Shown: in pieces, positions 50,303 through 61,339 of the stretch
Layout: each line of letters opens with the position of its first letter
Numbering within the stretch: position 1 is the stretch's first letter
Made by a program: the position numbers and the translations under genes
The notes under the pieces: generated by a model
Database searches by the model: none
What the model saw: the letters and a program-made list of their open reading frames with translations, nothing else
What the model was told of the DNA's origin: nothing
Assembly (NCBI GenBank): GCA_963971425.1
Contig: OZ020523.1
Coordinates: 21,495,105-21,559,104 of the forward strand
Direction: 5' to 3'
From: Bryoerythrophyllum caledonicum
Lineage: Eukaryota > Streptophyta > Bryopsida > Pottiales > Pottiaceae
DNA length: 64,000 nt

Positions 50303-50420
50303 TGTTTCATAGTGAACATTCTTAGAGTCGTAGGCCTCTGTGAAACATTCATGGTTATGCGCCTTACTGTGAATCTTTGGCACAGGAGCCTACGGCTCTA
50401 AGAATATTTGCTGCGAAGCA
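50303..50420 (+). ncRNA. Candidate miRNA-precursor hairpin
   Basis: The arms 50303-50342 and 50381-50420 are 40 bases each and pair over their whole length: 31 Watson-Crick pairs, 6 G·U pairs and 3 single mismatches, with a 38-base loop. The core is ATTCTTAGAG(U)CGUAGG paired with CCTACGGCTCTAAGAAT. The stem length, lack of bulges and location in non-coding sequence downstream of a GC-rich island fit a plant MIR precursor. A small inverted-repeat transposon remnant is the main alternative. I do not recognise the mature sequence. Confidence 0.5.
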
Positions 50421-50849
50421 AATTTGTCACTTTAGACTTGAGCTATATCCGAGGCGGTGGAGGCGGTGGACGGGAAGATGACGTTTTGCACATGAGCCTG
50501 TGGCAAGTATCTGTGCTGAAGATATATATGATTTGATGAAGAGAAATGGGGAACACTTCTGTCAGCACGAACGTAAGATAGCTAGGAATTTTGCAGGCAT
50601 TGCTGTGTCTGGACTCTGTGCCATGTGTCCATCCTGAGAAAATGTTTCAATTGATTCTTGCAAATAATACAGTCCGAGAAATGGCTTCATTTCGATTGTA
50701 TTATATCCCTGCCATGACGCCAGACGTACTTGCATTATTTTCACTGACTCTGCAGGACTTTAACATGGCTCCTGTCCGATCAGTAATTTGCAACATGGTG
50801 ATCAGTAATTTCCACCATGGTGAGGAAGAACTGTTTAGTTAGACCCGAC

Positions 50850-53078
50850 AATATCTCTGGCAATTTCGCGTAGTAAAGCTTTACGCTCGCCAACGACATG
50901 TGATAGTATTATTGATTCGATCGTAAGAGTGCATCTGCTGACATGAGAAATTGTCGAGAGAAGTGGGAACATACGCTGTCCGAAAGGTGTAGCTTTTTGT
51001 GAGAGGCACCACGAGCATGCACTCTGAGTCTAACTACCTTACCTGGAGAGGAAAGAGAAGTGAAGGTGAGAGGACACAATTAAAGCAAATGCATATCGCA
51101 TGCTCGCTTTTTCCTGCATCGATGAGATTTATGAGTGGTAATGACAATTCTTGGGTCCTAATCATGGCCAACTAAAGCACTCCTATAGTACCCCAAGTTC
51201 TCTAAGACTTGACCGGTATTCCAATAAATTAATAATATTTAGAGTAAAGCACACTAATTGATTTTATATATGCAATAAGTTTTTACTCTTGGTGTTTTCT
51301 TTGTTCTGACTATGATTACAATGATTTCCCAATATAGTATTTGTAAGAACTTCTTATTTGCATCTGACATTTCAAAAATAGGGAATTAACCTATTAGTTG
51401 TGTTGATGTCTCCAATTCAAGTGGGTGATGTGAATTAGTTATCCAATATCATAAATGCAATTATACTATATTTTTACAAAGTTTTATTATTGCATTAATA
51501 ATAACTTCTGGTATTGGTCAACAACCAGGTAAATAAATACCTACAAGAGTTGATTTGTCAACTTCCCAAACTGTACTATAAGAACTGTACTAAGCATACC
51601 TCATGCAATAGTCATGCTCCCATAGGTATACCGTATAACATATTATTAAGATTGAGACATTTGTTCATATAAGATAAACCACCCATAAGATAAACTCCCT
51701 ATAACCAACAAGTCAAGCAATGTGCATAATATATGAAGAGAACAAATATTGATTGATTTATTTTTCAGTGATAGCCAATAAAATTAAAATGTCAATCCAA
51801 GTGAATTCATATCTTTCCAATGAAATGCAAATTAGTTATGAATTTTCAAAGTACGTTGCCATGTTTAGCCAGTGGCCACCATAGGTACCCCAAAAACGCC
51901 GACCAAAAGTAACGGCCTAACGGGTCTTAACTAATAGCAATGCTCCAGGAACTAAATGGGCTGTAATGGGATGGAATTGGGTTGGATAAACCCCAAGTTC
52001 ATAGGTGTTGATTATGGATTTTGGTTGCTTTCCAAGGGATTGTTGTACCAGAAAATGGACCCCTCAAAATTGAAAAAAACCAAAGAATAAGGCCTGCCCA
52101 AAAATAACAAGGTCACCATAAAATAACGAGGTTCCATGAAGTGCGGCGCAGATAGAAAAAACAGGAAAGGGATGGGTGACGCGGATGGAAAGCAGAGGTT
52201 GGAAGATAACAGGTTGACGTAGATTGTGGCGGTTTGGTAGTGGCGCCGAACTAGACAACATAGGGAACCGAGGAAGGGAACGGCATGGCCGGTGCGGTGT
52301 CCGAGCCACTAAGCATGCGCACATGAAGGTTGTCCGGTCCTATGACCACCCTCATCTCGTCCCTAAATTCCCGGATTCGGTTCGGGGTGACGAGATGAGG
52401 TTAGTCGGGTAGCATAAAAGGGCCACCAGCCCATGGGCCTCTAAGCCCAACGAACCCCATCGGGTGGGACCCGCCATGGTCATGCGGGCCCGTGAGGTCC
52501 CTGTACCGAAGCATGTGCGTCCGCTTACTGCAGGAGGGCAGTCATGGGAGGTGCATGTAGTAGGCAAGTACATATTCGTACGCTCCGCCCCAAAGTCTAC
52601 CTGTAGATGCGTTAGATTCCGAAAAGGAACTGCCCACGTACTGCACCTTCCAGCATCAGCGAGTCTCACAGATACATACAACAAAGGACTGATCATCGGT
52701 GGATTCACTGATTGATTGTATTACAATACTATTGTGACACTGCACGGTTTCTGTCGAACCAAAGTTGAAGGCTGTTTTGAACTTAACGTCACTCTCAAAA
52801 TAACGAAGTTGTTGACTACGATGGCAATTACTTTTCGCAGTGGCAGTTTAGGAAGTCCAGTGCATTTTTAAGTCTGGCCACTTCATGCCAAGTAAAGAAT
52901 ATCTCCGTGTTATGTAGACGAATTTGTCTACCTTTATATGACACGATTATGAAGCACGCCACGAGCCTTGAGGCCCGGTTTCATTGAATTGAAACTCTTG
53001 ATTTGTTTCATGGCTACTGTGCTAGAGCTGAATAAGCTCCATCGGGATAAGAAACGACCATGATCATCCCGATCATAA
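50850..53078. other. Intergenic DNA
   Basis: AT-rich from 51120 to 51900 with no gene, then mixed sequence. Bases about 51230-51330 share words with 54960-55125 and 56570-56740 (TTTAGAGTAAAG..., TGCAATAAGTTTTTACTCTTG), a dispersed repeat of unknown class. 52130-52315 is the inverted duplicate described separately. Confidence 0.45.
52130..52315 (-). repeat. Inverted, CpG-depleted duplicate of 49255-49450
   Basis: The reverse complement of this segment aligns with the GC-rich block at 49255-49450 and has lost many CpGs to TpG or CpA, as expected for methylated, silenced DNA. No intact gene is associated with it. Confidence 0.7.
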
Positions 53079-53263
53079 CACTACAAGAAACCCTGTCGCT
53101 TATCACTCAAAAAGTGTCGCTCTTCACTTTCGTAGAATGTGGAAGTGGGTACTTTTTATTGTCTGACCCAACTCACTCATCAACTTCTCAAATGCTCAAC
53201 TCATTCATCAACTTCTAAAATGCTTAAAATAGTAAGTGACGGGCGACAGAGGTGCTAGTAGTG
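53079..53263. mobile_element. 185-bp CACTA-type MITE with TAA TSD
   Basis: The left end is CACTACAAGAAACCCTGTCGC and the right end, read inward, is CACTACTAGCACCTCTGTCGC. CACTACAAGAAA is the classic terminus of plant CACTA (En/Spm) elements. The flanking TAA at 53076-53078 and 53264-53266 is a 3-base target duplication, as that superfamily makes. It is too short to code. Its interior holds a 28-base direct repeat (AACTCA(C/T)TCATCAACTTCT). Confidence 0.88.
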
Positions 53264-54497
53264 TAAGGCAGGAAAACCATCAGAAATCAGGTAGAGAATC
53301 GGGATATTGAATAACATGTCAGCCTGCAAAATGACAGCGACGTGCACGTACCAGTTGGTACTCACCCACACTCCCTGGTGACCGGCGCTTTTGCGTGTGA
53401 CAAGTGATGGAGGTTGCTGCGAAAAAACAGGGCAAGGTCAAATAAGGGAGCTATGAATCAGGAAGCTTCCTTGGTTCGATGCTCTCATTTGCCCGGTCCC
53501 CCGTCCTCCGACTTCGCCATGAGAGCCCAGCCCAACATCTGGATGAAAGATTCACAGCTCAGAAATGAGTGTGCATCAGTAGCCCTCCCAGCATGCATGA
53601 TATTCCACTGACACATAAAAGAAGGGAGTTTGTTGGAATAAAATTACAACAAAATCGATCTGAAAGTGTGATGTACCATTCGATCAATACATGTGTCAGG
53701 TGGCTAGAGTGTCCGCAGAATTTTATGCATGCTGGGAAGGACACCCGTTTCGACTTTGACCCCTTGATGCGTTCACATGGCCGGTCGGGCTCACGTGTAA
53801 ACAGGCCCTTCCACGTAATCTGCATACGAATCATCTGTGGTGCAGGGTCTTGAAACTCAGCATGTTTGAAGATCCCAACAAAAGTAGTCATACTCAAAAC
53901 TACGATATTGAGTATGACCTCGAATTTAACACAATGTAATATGGACGTGTACGAACAATGCAAATCATTCACGTGAAACAGAGTCGCTTGTTTCACTAGT
54001 CGCAGAAAAGCACTAATAATGAGTCGTCCAGAAAACGGACATAATGACCGGAAGGTCGGGCCACGCTTGTACTCGTTGAACAGCTCCAACGCAGGTCTGC
54101 ATGCAGCTAGCATGGGATAAGATATATTGTCGTCTTAATGGGTGCAAAAACAGCAGGACTAGCTCCACCAGGTAGGATATACTTTAGCTGAAATACGTGT
54201 TCGCTATCGATATGCCAAGTGTATTGCTGCTGATATCCTCCAGTGCACGATTGGCCAGAAGCTCAAAAGGCCACGGCCAGAAGCTCAAAAGGCCACGGCC
54301 AGAAACAGAGGTTATTGGTCAGGAACAAGGAAAATCGTAGCGGACTTCGATTCTATGGGATGAGTTGCCAATGCAGCTCTGCACGGCCATTCATGATGTG
54401 GAGACAAAGCTGCTGGGTCGTAAATCAACGGTCGATGCCTCCATCCCCGATTCCGACGCTAAACTTAATGGCAAGCATCATGGAACAAGTCGTCCTA
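53264..54497. other. Intergenic DNA with short tandem repeat
   Basis: No supported gene. Bases 54253-54304 are a 22-base tandem repeat (GGCCAGAAGCTCAAAAGGCCAC, two full copies and a partial third). The 184-residue minus-strand open frame at 53559-54113 has no family signature that I can see. Confidence 0.45.
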
Positions 54498-54955
54498 GAG
54501 CATCTCCGCTGGTTCTCAAGATCCGTCGAGGAGTGGTGTTTTTATTGATTTCGAGCCCCACCGCATCTCCACCGCATCTCCACCGCATCTCCAAGTTGGC
54601 CGGGTTCCCGAGTCTGAGTGGGCCTTCGGCACGGCCCCCGAACGGCAGCCTGCCTAGAAGCTCCGGCCTCGAAGGACTTCCCCACAACAAGCAGATTGGT
54701 TCTTTTCACGCACTTTCCCGAAGGTTCTGCAGAGTTCACCGATGGTAATAATTTTTGTGCTCGCCGAATGCAAGCTCTGCAGTATTCTTTTGTGCATGTT
54801 CAGTACAGTAGTGAGCAACTTGCGATCCAAGAGGTTATTTTTGAGAGTGGAGGAAGTTGGAGAACATGTAGGGCTAGCTGCCGCCTAGCTTCCACCGGCC
54901 TCCAAAAGGTTCTCTAAAGTACTCCATCGGTCTTGAAAATCGGTGGAGATGCTCA
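54498..54955. mobile_element. MITE with GAGCATCTCC termini
   Basis: The left terminus AGAGCATCTCCGCTGGTTCT (from 54498) and the inverse of the right terminus, GAGCATCTCCACCGATTTTC (ending 54954), align for about 38 bases. The interior is GC-rich and non-coding, with three copies of an 11-base unit CACCGCATCTC (54559-54591). I cannot assign the superfamily or define a clear target duplication. Confidence 0.65.
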
Positions 54956-55129
54956 ACACTACACTAGAGATGATGTTTAGTGTATTCATACTTGATAATT
55001 TGGAAGTGCTATAAAAAAAAATTGCTTTTGATGAAGATTTTCAGTGAGAGCACATTTTCTATACTACTCAAAAGATGGGGATCATTGTAGACATAGTTGG
55101 TAAAATTATTCATCAAGAGTAAAATCTTA

Positions 55130-55663
55130 GGGCCACTTCACACCTAACACCCGAGTGGAGAGTCCATCGGTTTCCACCAGTGAGATTGCTTGAATGGCCA
55201 AAGTTTGGCCTCTCGGCCTTCACACCAGGGGCCAAAGTCTAAAGGCCACCGTCTTCCAATGTGCCTACATGGCAGTACTTTTGGAGAGTTTTGGCGCCAA
55301 GGCGATGGACTCTCGAGCAAAACTTGGATCGCCGTTTTTAGTCAACCCAAACTTCCTCCAAGGGTCGGTCGTTTCTGTCAATAAAATAATCAAAATCTGA
55401 CAAGATCATGACCGTTAGATGAAAGAGGCCGAAATTTTTGGCTAATTTTTATTGGCTGATTTTTTTGGCTGATTTTTTTTGGCGTAATGATATGGGGTTT
55501 GGACTTTGGACTTGGGCTTTGGGGCGTCACACCACAGCTGCCCAAAGGCTTCAATAAATATATTCTAATATTATTTTTTAATCCAAAAGTTTGGACTTTT
55601 GCCATAGTTTGGGCAGAAATTTTGCCGGACGGACTCTCGACTCGGCCTGGTGTGAAGTGGCCC
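55130..55663. mobile_element. MITE with GGGCCACTTCACACC termini (Harbinger-like)
   Basis: The left terminus GGGCCACTTCACACC at 55130 is matched by its inverse GGTGTGAAGTGGCCC ending at 55663. Similarity extends inward around GAGAGTCC/GGACTCTC. Flanking triplets are TTA on the left and TTG on the right, close to the TTA/TAA target duplication of PIF/Harbinger elements. The ends resemble that group, so the call is tentative. There is no transposase. Confidence 0.7.
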
Positions 55664-57000
55664 TTGTAGCAATTATCCATCAAGTAACTTAGTGCGGATA
55701 GGCTGAACATCATTTTTAGAGTAGATCTTCTCCAATATGATAGAAAACTGCTCGCTTCCGTTGCCTCCACGCCCTCTGTTGCCGAGTCATCTCCTTGCTG
55801 CCTTCATTATTAGGTCCGCCTCGAAAAGGCTGCAGGGTGTCGTCAGACTTTCGAGGAAGATTATGCCATCCATAATAAAGTCAGGAATATTTTGAAAGTG
55901 ATGTACGGATAGAAGTTGCAGCCTTTCCATCGATGGAATGGTACGTGTCTGACAATTGAAAGCTCCTACACTATTCACCTAAAAATCAGGAACTTGTTTT
56001 TTCTTCGAAATTTTGTCTTGAGTTGCGATACGGTATTCCCGATGTGATGATTTTGGGGAATCTTTGTGGTGATCCTAATATCCATAAATAGTAAATAATG
56101 ACCATAACCTTGTTTTTGCCATGTTATCTCACAAAAGACATTTAACCCACCCGGGTCATTTGCCATTTCGTGCATGTTCCTATGATGTCAATTATGATCA
56201 CAACTTTTGATTTTACTATCAAAATATGTTGTGGTATTATATTCATGGAGACATGATCTATTTTTCACATTTGATTTTTACAACATCATTTATGCTATTC
56301 TAAGTGTAATTGTTGGACTTTCTTTTTCTTGAGCAACTGCAAAACTCTTGCTATGACCTTCTATAGATGTTGAGAGTTTTTGGACAAATACATAATGTTT
56401 TCACATGTTGTTGGATAGGGGATCAAAAAACTTCTTACCTATTCTTTAACTTTTCTCTCAAACACTATAATCTTCCAATATGCGCTGTCAAATTTACAAA
56501 AAAATTGCAAGCATGTTCTTTTATTTGCTTAAATTCATATCTTAATTAATTATATTAGAGTAAGTCCATCTATGTGACCAATTATTCTAAGTATGACATT
56601 TAGTGTATTCATAGTAATTGATTTTAAATGCTATAAGTTTTTACTCTTGATGAATATTTCTACCAACTATGTTTACAGTGATACATCTCTTTGAGTAGTT
56701 TTGATAGTTGTACTCTTAGCAAAGATATTTGTTAAAAGTAAGGATCTCCTCCAGGTTGAAGAATGATGAAGGAGTAGAGCTCCGAGATTTGTGGTGAGGG
56801 GGGAGGAATGACTTAGTCTCAGCAGCTAACATCCGTACAACAACAGGTAGTTGGAGTTGCTGTGGAGCCCTTGTTTGTGGTGGAACTGAGGCTGATCTAG
56901 AGGTTTACAGAGCTGAGAGAGAGTTGGTTAAGTTGGATAGGGCTCATATTAGATCTGTGGTGAGATCTGTGGTGGAAGGGGAGTACATGCAAGTGCGATC
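55664..57000. other. Intergenic DNA with repeat fragments
   Basis: Bases about 56290-56480 are a diverged piece of the palindromic repeat family; AATTGTTGGACTTT, ACCTTCTATAG and TTGAGAGTTTTTGG also occur near 1110-1195. No gene is seen. The 5' border of the LINE that follows could not be fixed. Confidence 0.45.
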
Positions 57001-58450
57001 TGAGTGGTAGTAACTGAAAGCGGGGATATTGGTGTTGGCATGAAGATCCACGCCTAAATGCTCCCGAAGAAGCAAATCCACCTAGATCTGGTACTTACAG
57101 CATAGATCTGCAAACTTCTAGCAGTCATTCCACTCTCCTCGACCCACACAATCACCAGAAAACATTGGAGATCCACAACCAGCAATTCAATCTGAGGCAC
57201 TGATTAGCAACTGCCTCCTCCGCATACCGGCTCCAGTACACGAGATACATTTCTCTCCCCCCCTTGCATTTACAGTAGGTTAACTTGCTCTCGTTTACAT
57301 TCAGATGCTAGTTACTGCTTGCTAGATCATGTTCGTAGAAGCAGCCTCTACGTAAGCAATCTAAGACCTCCCCATCCCCAAACCCAACTACTCTACCTCC
57401 ACCCTTGGACTAATGGTGTAAGACAGAAGAACCCGCTCAAGAAAAAACCAGGTACCGAACTCAACGACACTCTACTCCAAAACGCAGCCGTGTCAATACT
57501 AAGCAGCAGATCCGCAACAAGGAATGAGAGGAGCGCACGACCGGCCAGACGTAGCACGCTACACCGGCTCCCATACACCTGCGAAACAGAAGATCCGAAA
57601 CAATCAACATCACTCATAGTGTCCACTCCTTCATCAACATCACCGAACACAGGTCATCCCGGGCAGTTCGATAAAAACGAGGATATCAAGATCAATACCC
57701 AATCGGCCAACAACAGAATCAAGAGAGATCAACACAATTGTCAACAACAAAAATATAAGTCCTATCATCAGGCTCGATCTCTAACCTCCTGCATTTATGA
57801 CTGCGTGAAATCCTTCTTTAAAACACATCTCAATGCACACGCACAACTCAGTTTGAATTGTTTCCTTTTAACAAACCTAGAAACACACACACAACATAGA
57901 CACGGCAGAATCACAAGAAACACTAATAGTAACATACACACCAGTAATCCAGAAAACTCACCTAGATGTAAAGAGCGGATTGACGTGTGTAAGCTCTGTC
58001 TATGTCTAGAGAGAAAACAGGATCCGCTCATCAACTGCTCAGCCGTTGGAACGACCACACTCAACAGCTCAGGTTAATCAGAAAAGAAGACCTTCCCTTG
58101 CCCGAAGCCTTTCAACCACTACTTGGTGACAATAGTATCCAAGAGGAAGCCGACGCTGTGTCCAGAGAACAAGACGTCATCACCAAGGAGAGAAACGTCA
58201 GTGGACAAAAGGAAGAAACCGAGTGTGAGAAACCCCCGAGCGAGAGATGACACAACGCAGACCAACGAACGAAGCGCGGCGACCCTCCGCACCAACACTC
58301 AACAACAAGGAGATAGACCGCAGAAACGAACACAAGTTCTGGCGACCACCAACGATACCAACCAAGCAGATAACGGCCCCAGCTGCCTCCCCGCAGACAG
58401 AACCAACACTGCTCGGAGCCCGAAGCGGATCCCAGACGACAACAAAAAGC

Positions 58451-58740
58451 AACGGTCCCGGCAACCAACAAGCTGAAGCAAGAAGGAAGAGCCCCTACTG
58501 AATCGCAACCGAATCGACACACAGAAGGAGACGAGGACAAAAAGGAGTACAAGTCACAAGCAACAAAGTGCGAGGCAACTCCCAGTCGTCAACAACGAAA
58601 GGCAACAGCCCCGGCAACCTAATCGACGAGGCGAGAAGGACAGGCCCATGTTGAGACGCAGCCAAGCCGACACACAGGGAGAGGCGAGGAGAGTGTTGAG
58701 CTCAGGCTCAGCAACGGGCTCTGACACGCACCATCGGACT
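58451..58740 (+). repeat. Tandem repeat in LINE 5' region
   Basis: Two diverged units about 150 bases apart start at GCAACGGTCCCGGCAACC (58451) and GCAACAGCCCCGGCAACC (about 58602). Both continue with a GACACACAG(A/G)GA(G)...GACGAGGA/GGCGAGGA block. Tandem promoter monomers are common in LINE 5' regions; promoter function here is inferred. Confidence 0.6.
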
Positions 58741-59206
58741 CTCAACTGCCACCACACGGGCCAGATAAGTACCCTAACCTTTTGTTTATCAATTCCTTAC
58801 TTGTTCATCTTAGGCCACATACAAGTTACTCATTTAACTCAATTACTGCTGAGCTGGTTCTACTACAAGTATCCAGGCAATACCCGGTATCTCACAAGGC
58901 TACATTGGAGATTACTCACCATTATGGCTTATAACAACAAGCGACAAGTAGGCCTCGACATGGAGGTGGATTCTCCAGAGAAGAGCCTCCTCAAAGCCCA
59001 AAGCTCAAAGACTACTAGGAGAGGTGGAGAAATAACAAGCTCCAACAAAAAAACCAAAGCATCCTCCACGGAGAAAGGTAAGTCAATTCAAACACCGGAA
59101 CTTAGCAAGTTTAAGTTTTGGATGGGTTTTCAGGCCATGGAGGCCTTAGCAGTGGAGGAAGGGATTGAGGAGCTCTACAGCGGCGAAACGGTGATGGAAG
59201 AAGAAG

Positions 59207-59340
59207 AAGAACGCCAGTCTCCGGAGGAGCTGGCGTGAATAAAGTGTCTGTTCGTTCCACTACTAAGACCATGCCCACCGGGCAAGGAATTAGTAAGTTG
59301 GAACTACTTCCCCCTTTCGGGGGTAGACACTATGTAACAA
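59207..59340 (-). ncRNA. Conserved folded 3' terminus of LINE RNA (third copy)
   Basis: The hairpin CGCCAG-T-CTCC-GGA-GGAG-CTGGCG lies at about 59211-59234. A second hairpin, CCCCC-TTTC-GGGGG, lies at 59310-59323. The closing stem AGTGTCT (59243-59249) pairs with AGACACT (59325-59331). The same three helices occur at 714-872 and 11508-11640 with different base sequences in the hairpins. Confidence 0.65.
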
Positions 59341-59412
59341 GTGACCGAACACCACAAAGCTAACCATCAAAAGAGTGGGTAATTTTATGTCTTGAGATGA
59401 GGGGGGGTAATC

Positions 59413-59958
59413 TTATGGAGGGTCTTGTGTGATGGGAAGGGCTTGGTTGTTTTCAATTTTTCGTTTATGAAGGAGGATGGACATAGCATGTTGGATGGCA
59501 ATGATGTTGATGTTTTTGAATGTATTTGTAATTGTATCATTGGGGATTGAGAAGGTGTCTTCTAGGATTTTTATGGATGGAATGAAGGTGGTGGCACGAG
59601 CACCGGCTGTGATTACAATAAGGGGGTCCACTTTCCATCCGAGGGTAGTGATGTCTTCGATAAGTGGTTGGTATTTATTGATTTTGCTTTCGATTGTTTC
59701 TGGGGAGAATCTGTCATTACAATAAGAAAATTCGATGAATTGAATGGTGTAGTTTTGATTAATGAGGTCTGGTGGGGGGTTATTGTATGGTAGGCCTCTA
59801 ACGCATAATATGTCTGGTTTGAATCGAGCATTGCAATGGCATCGTTGAGTATCGCATGTACATGGAAGTAGCCACAGTGGAACCGTATTTTCTTGTGGGT
59901 TGTTATTGAAGGTGCCGACATTCATGAGGATAAAACATCTTGAATTTTTGTGAGAGGT
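59413..59958 (-). pseudogene. LINE ORF2 C-terminal fragment
   Basis: The minus-strand frame 59925-59413 encodes NVGTFNNNPQENTVPLWLLP, the cysteine cluster CTCDTQRCHCNARFKPDILC, and the terminal block DPLIVITAGARATTFIPS... AIQHAMSILLHKRKIENNQA. It aligns end to end with residues encoded at 11781-12300. It is truncated just upstream by the insertion boundary. Confidence 0.88.
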
Positions 59959-61339
59959 GAACGGTGATGGACATGATGACTAGAGACATGAGGAAGGAAG
60001 AAGCGGAAGAGGTATGTAATGCAAGACTTGCTTTCCCTAGAATCCCACAAATCCTTTACCCTATGTCTAGAATGGGAGTTGTGGGACAACACTTCAACAT
60101 AACTCAAATTCCCTTTGACATCAAAACCAACGAAAACTCCGGTTTGTCTCTCACCTACCATGTTGCTATTTACTTTGAGCTCCCTAAAACCCCTCTCATG
60201 CATGATGATGTCAAAAAGATGGTTCTTGCTAGACTCAAGAAGATGGACATTGCACTTGGGGACAAAATAGTGGATCCACTTGCAATTCAATGCTTAAGTA
60301 TTAAGAAAGGTGGAATGAAAGGGGTATGGGCGGGTAACATTAAGCTTCACTTATTGAAACCCGAATGTGATGGCCTAATGCTCCTTAAAGGAATTAGACC
60401 ATTTATCTTTGATATTGACAATGAGCTTGTTGTTGGGAAAGTGTGCAAGTCTTATTTGCGGATTGCAAAGAATACTGACCTCTCCGTGAAGGTCAAAAGT
60501 GAACACTTGACGGATTTTTCAGCTCAAGCTCTCTTCAAGGAAGTCCTTGAGAGTAGTTTTTACCGTGGACAAGAATTTGAGGTCTCCGGTGTGCAAAAGG
60601 GCTATGGGGATGCACACGCATTCATCATTGCCACAACACCTCTCCAAACCAAGAAGATGCTTGTACACAAGATCACTGTGGGAGGGGAGGTGCTACAAGC
60701 AAGACAAACATTTGACAACAAGGGACCCAATGGCTCGGGAGAGTCCAAGGAAAGGAAAGAAGCCCTAACCTTAACTCTTTCTCCTCTTCCCATCCATCTT
60801 GATGTCATGCATACCACTCATGAGATTTATAGAATTATGGGTGGAGTCAATGTGAGAAATATTTGGTTCCATAAAGAAGATGGAAACTCTCACAATGGCA
60901 ATGCCAACGTTTTATGTGCTAACCCTATTGTGTATAGGACTTTTGTACACAAGACATATGTGATGAAGGGCAACTATGTGGACTTTGCACCACATCGAAG
61001 AAGCTTAGAAGGCACTCACCGTCCTACCGAGGAGCAAGTTAAGAGCTTTGGGTTTGAAGACATCAACACCGCAATAGTGAACACAATATCAACCTTCAAG
61101 ATGCAAGAGAAGAACGAAACCCTCACCAAAAAAGATATGGTGGAACTCTTGAAGGACAACAACAACAAGATTAGGAAGGAGAACCGTGAATACACCGACA
61201 AAATGCACAAGGAGCTCAAGGAAGAAATGGAAAACCTCCAAGATGCTTTGTTTGGAGTACTCAAGAGTATGGCCGCCATCACGGGGAAGAAGAACTTGTC
61301 ACTTGAAGAAGACCCGTCAAACATGTGAAGCTCCATGAC

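Larger units (their letters stand above)
59187..59971 (-). mobile_element. 5'-truncated LINE nested in ORF1, with 12-bp TSD
   Basis: The insert 59199-59959 is flanked by AACGGTGATGGA at 59187-59198 and 59960-59971. From left to right on the + strand it holds a short GAA tail, the folded 3' terminus (59207-59340), the 3' UTR, and the reverse complement of the last ~175 codons of ORF2. This is the same order as in the 11.1-13.0 kb copy, so both are minus-strand insertions of one family truncated at different points. Confidence 0.92.
58924..61328 (+). pseudogene. LINE ORF1, split by a 773-base insertion
   Basis: The first part starts MAYNNKRQVGLDMEVDSPEK at 58924, and the coding frame is broken at the inserted LINE (59199-59959). 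The second part resumes in the frame of 59964-61328 (DMRKEEAEEVCNARLAFPRI... NLSLEEDPSNM). The offset between the two 12-base target copies is 773 bases, which is exactly the shift between the two frames, so the two parts belong to one ORF of 543 codons before insertion. The N-terminus is basic and Lys/Ser-rich, the middle is globular, and the C-terminus is a charged helix (ENREYTDKMHKELKEEMENL) suited to oligomerisation. By position it is the ORF1 RNA-binding protein of the element. I do not recognise its fold. Confidence 0.8.

Noticed and set aside
57319-58077. 252-codon ORF at the start of the LINE
   Set aside because: Composition follows the A/C-rich DNA, there is no domain, and it lies upstream of ORF1 in what looks like a 5' UTR.
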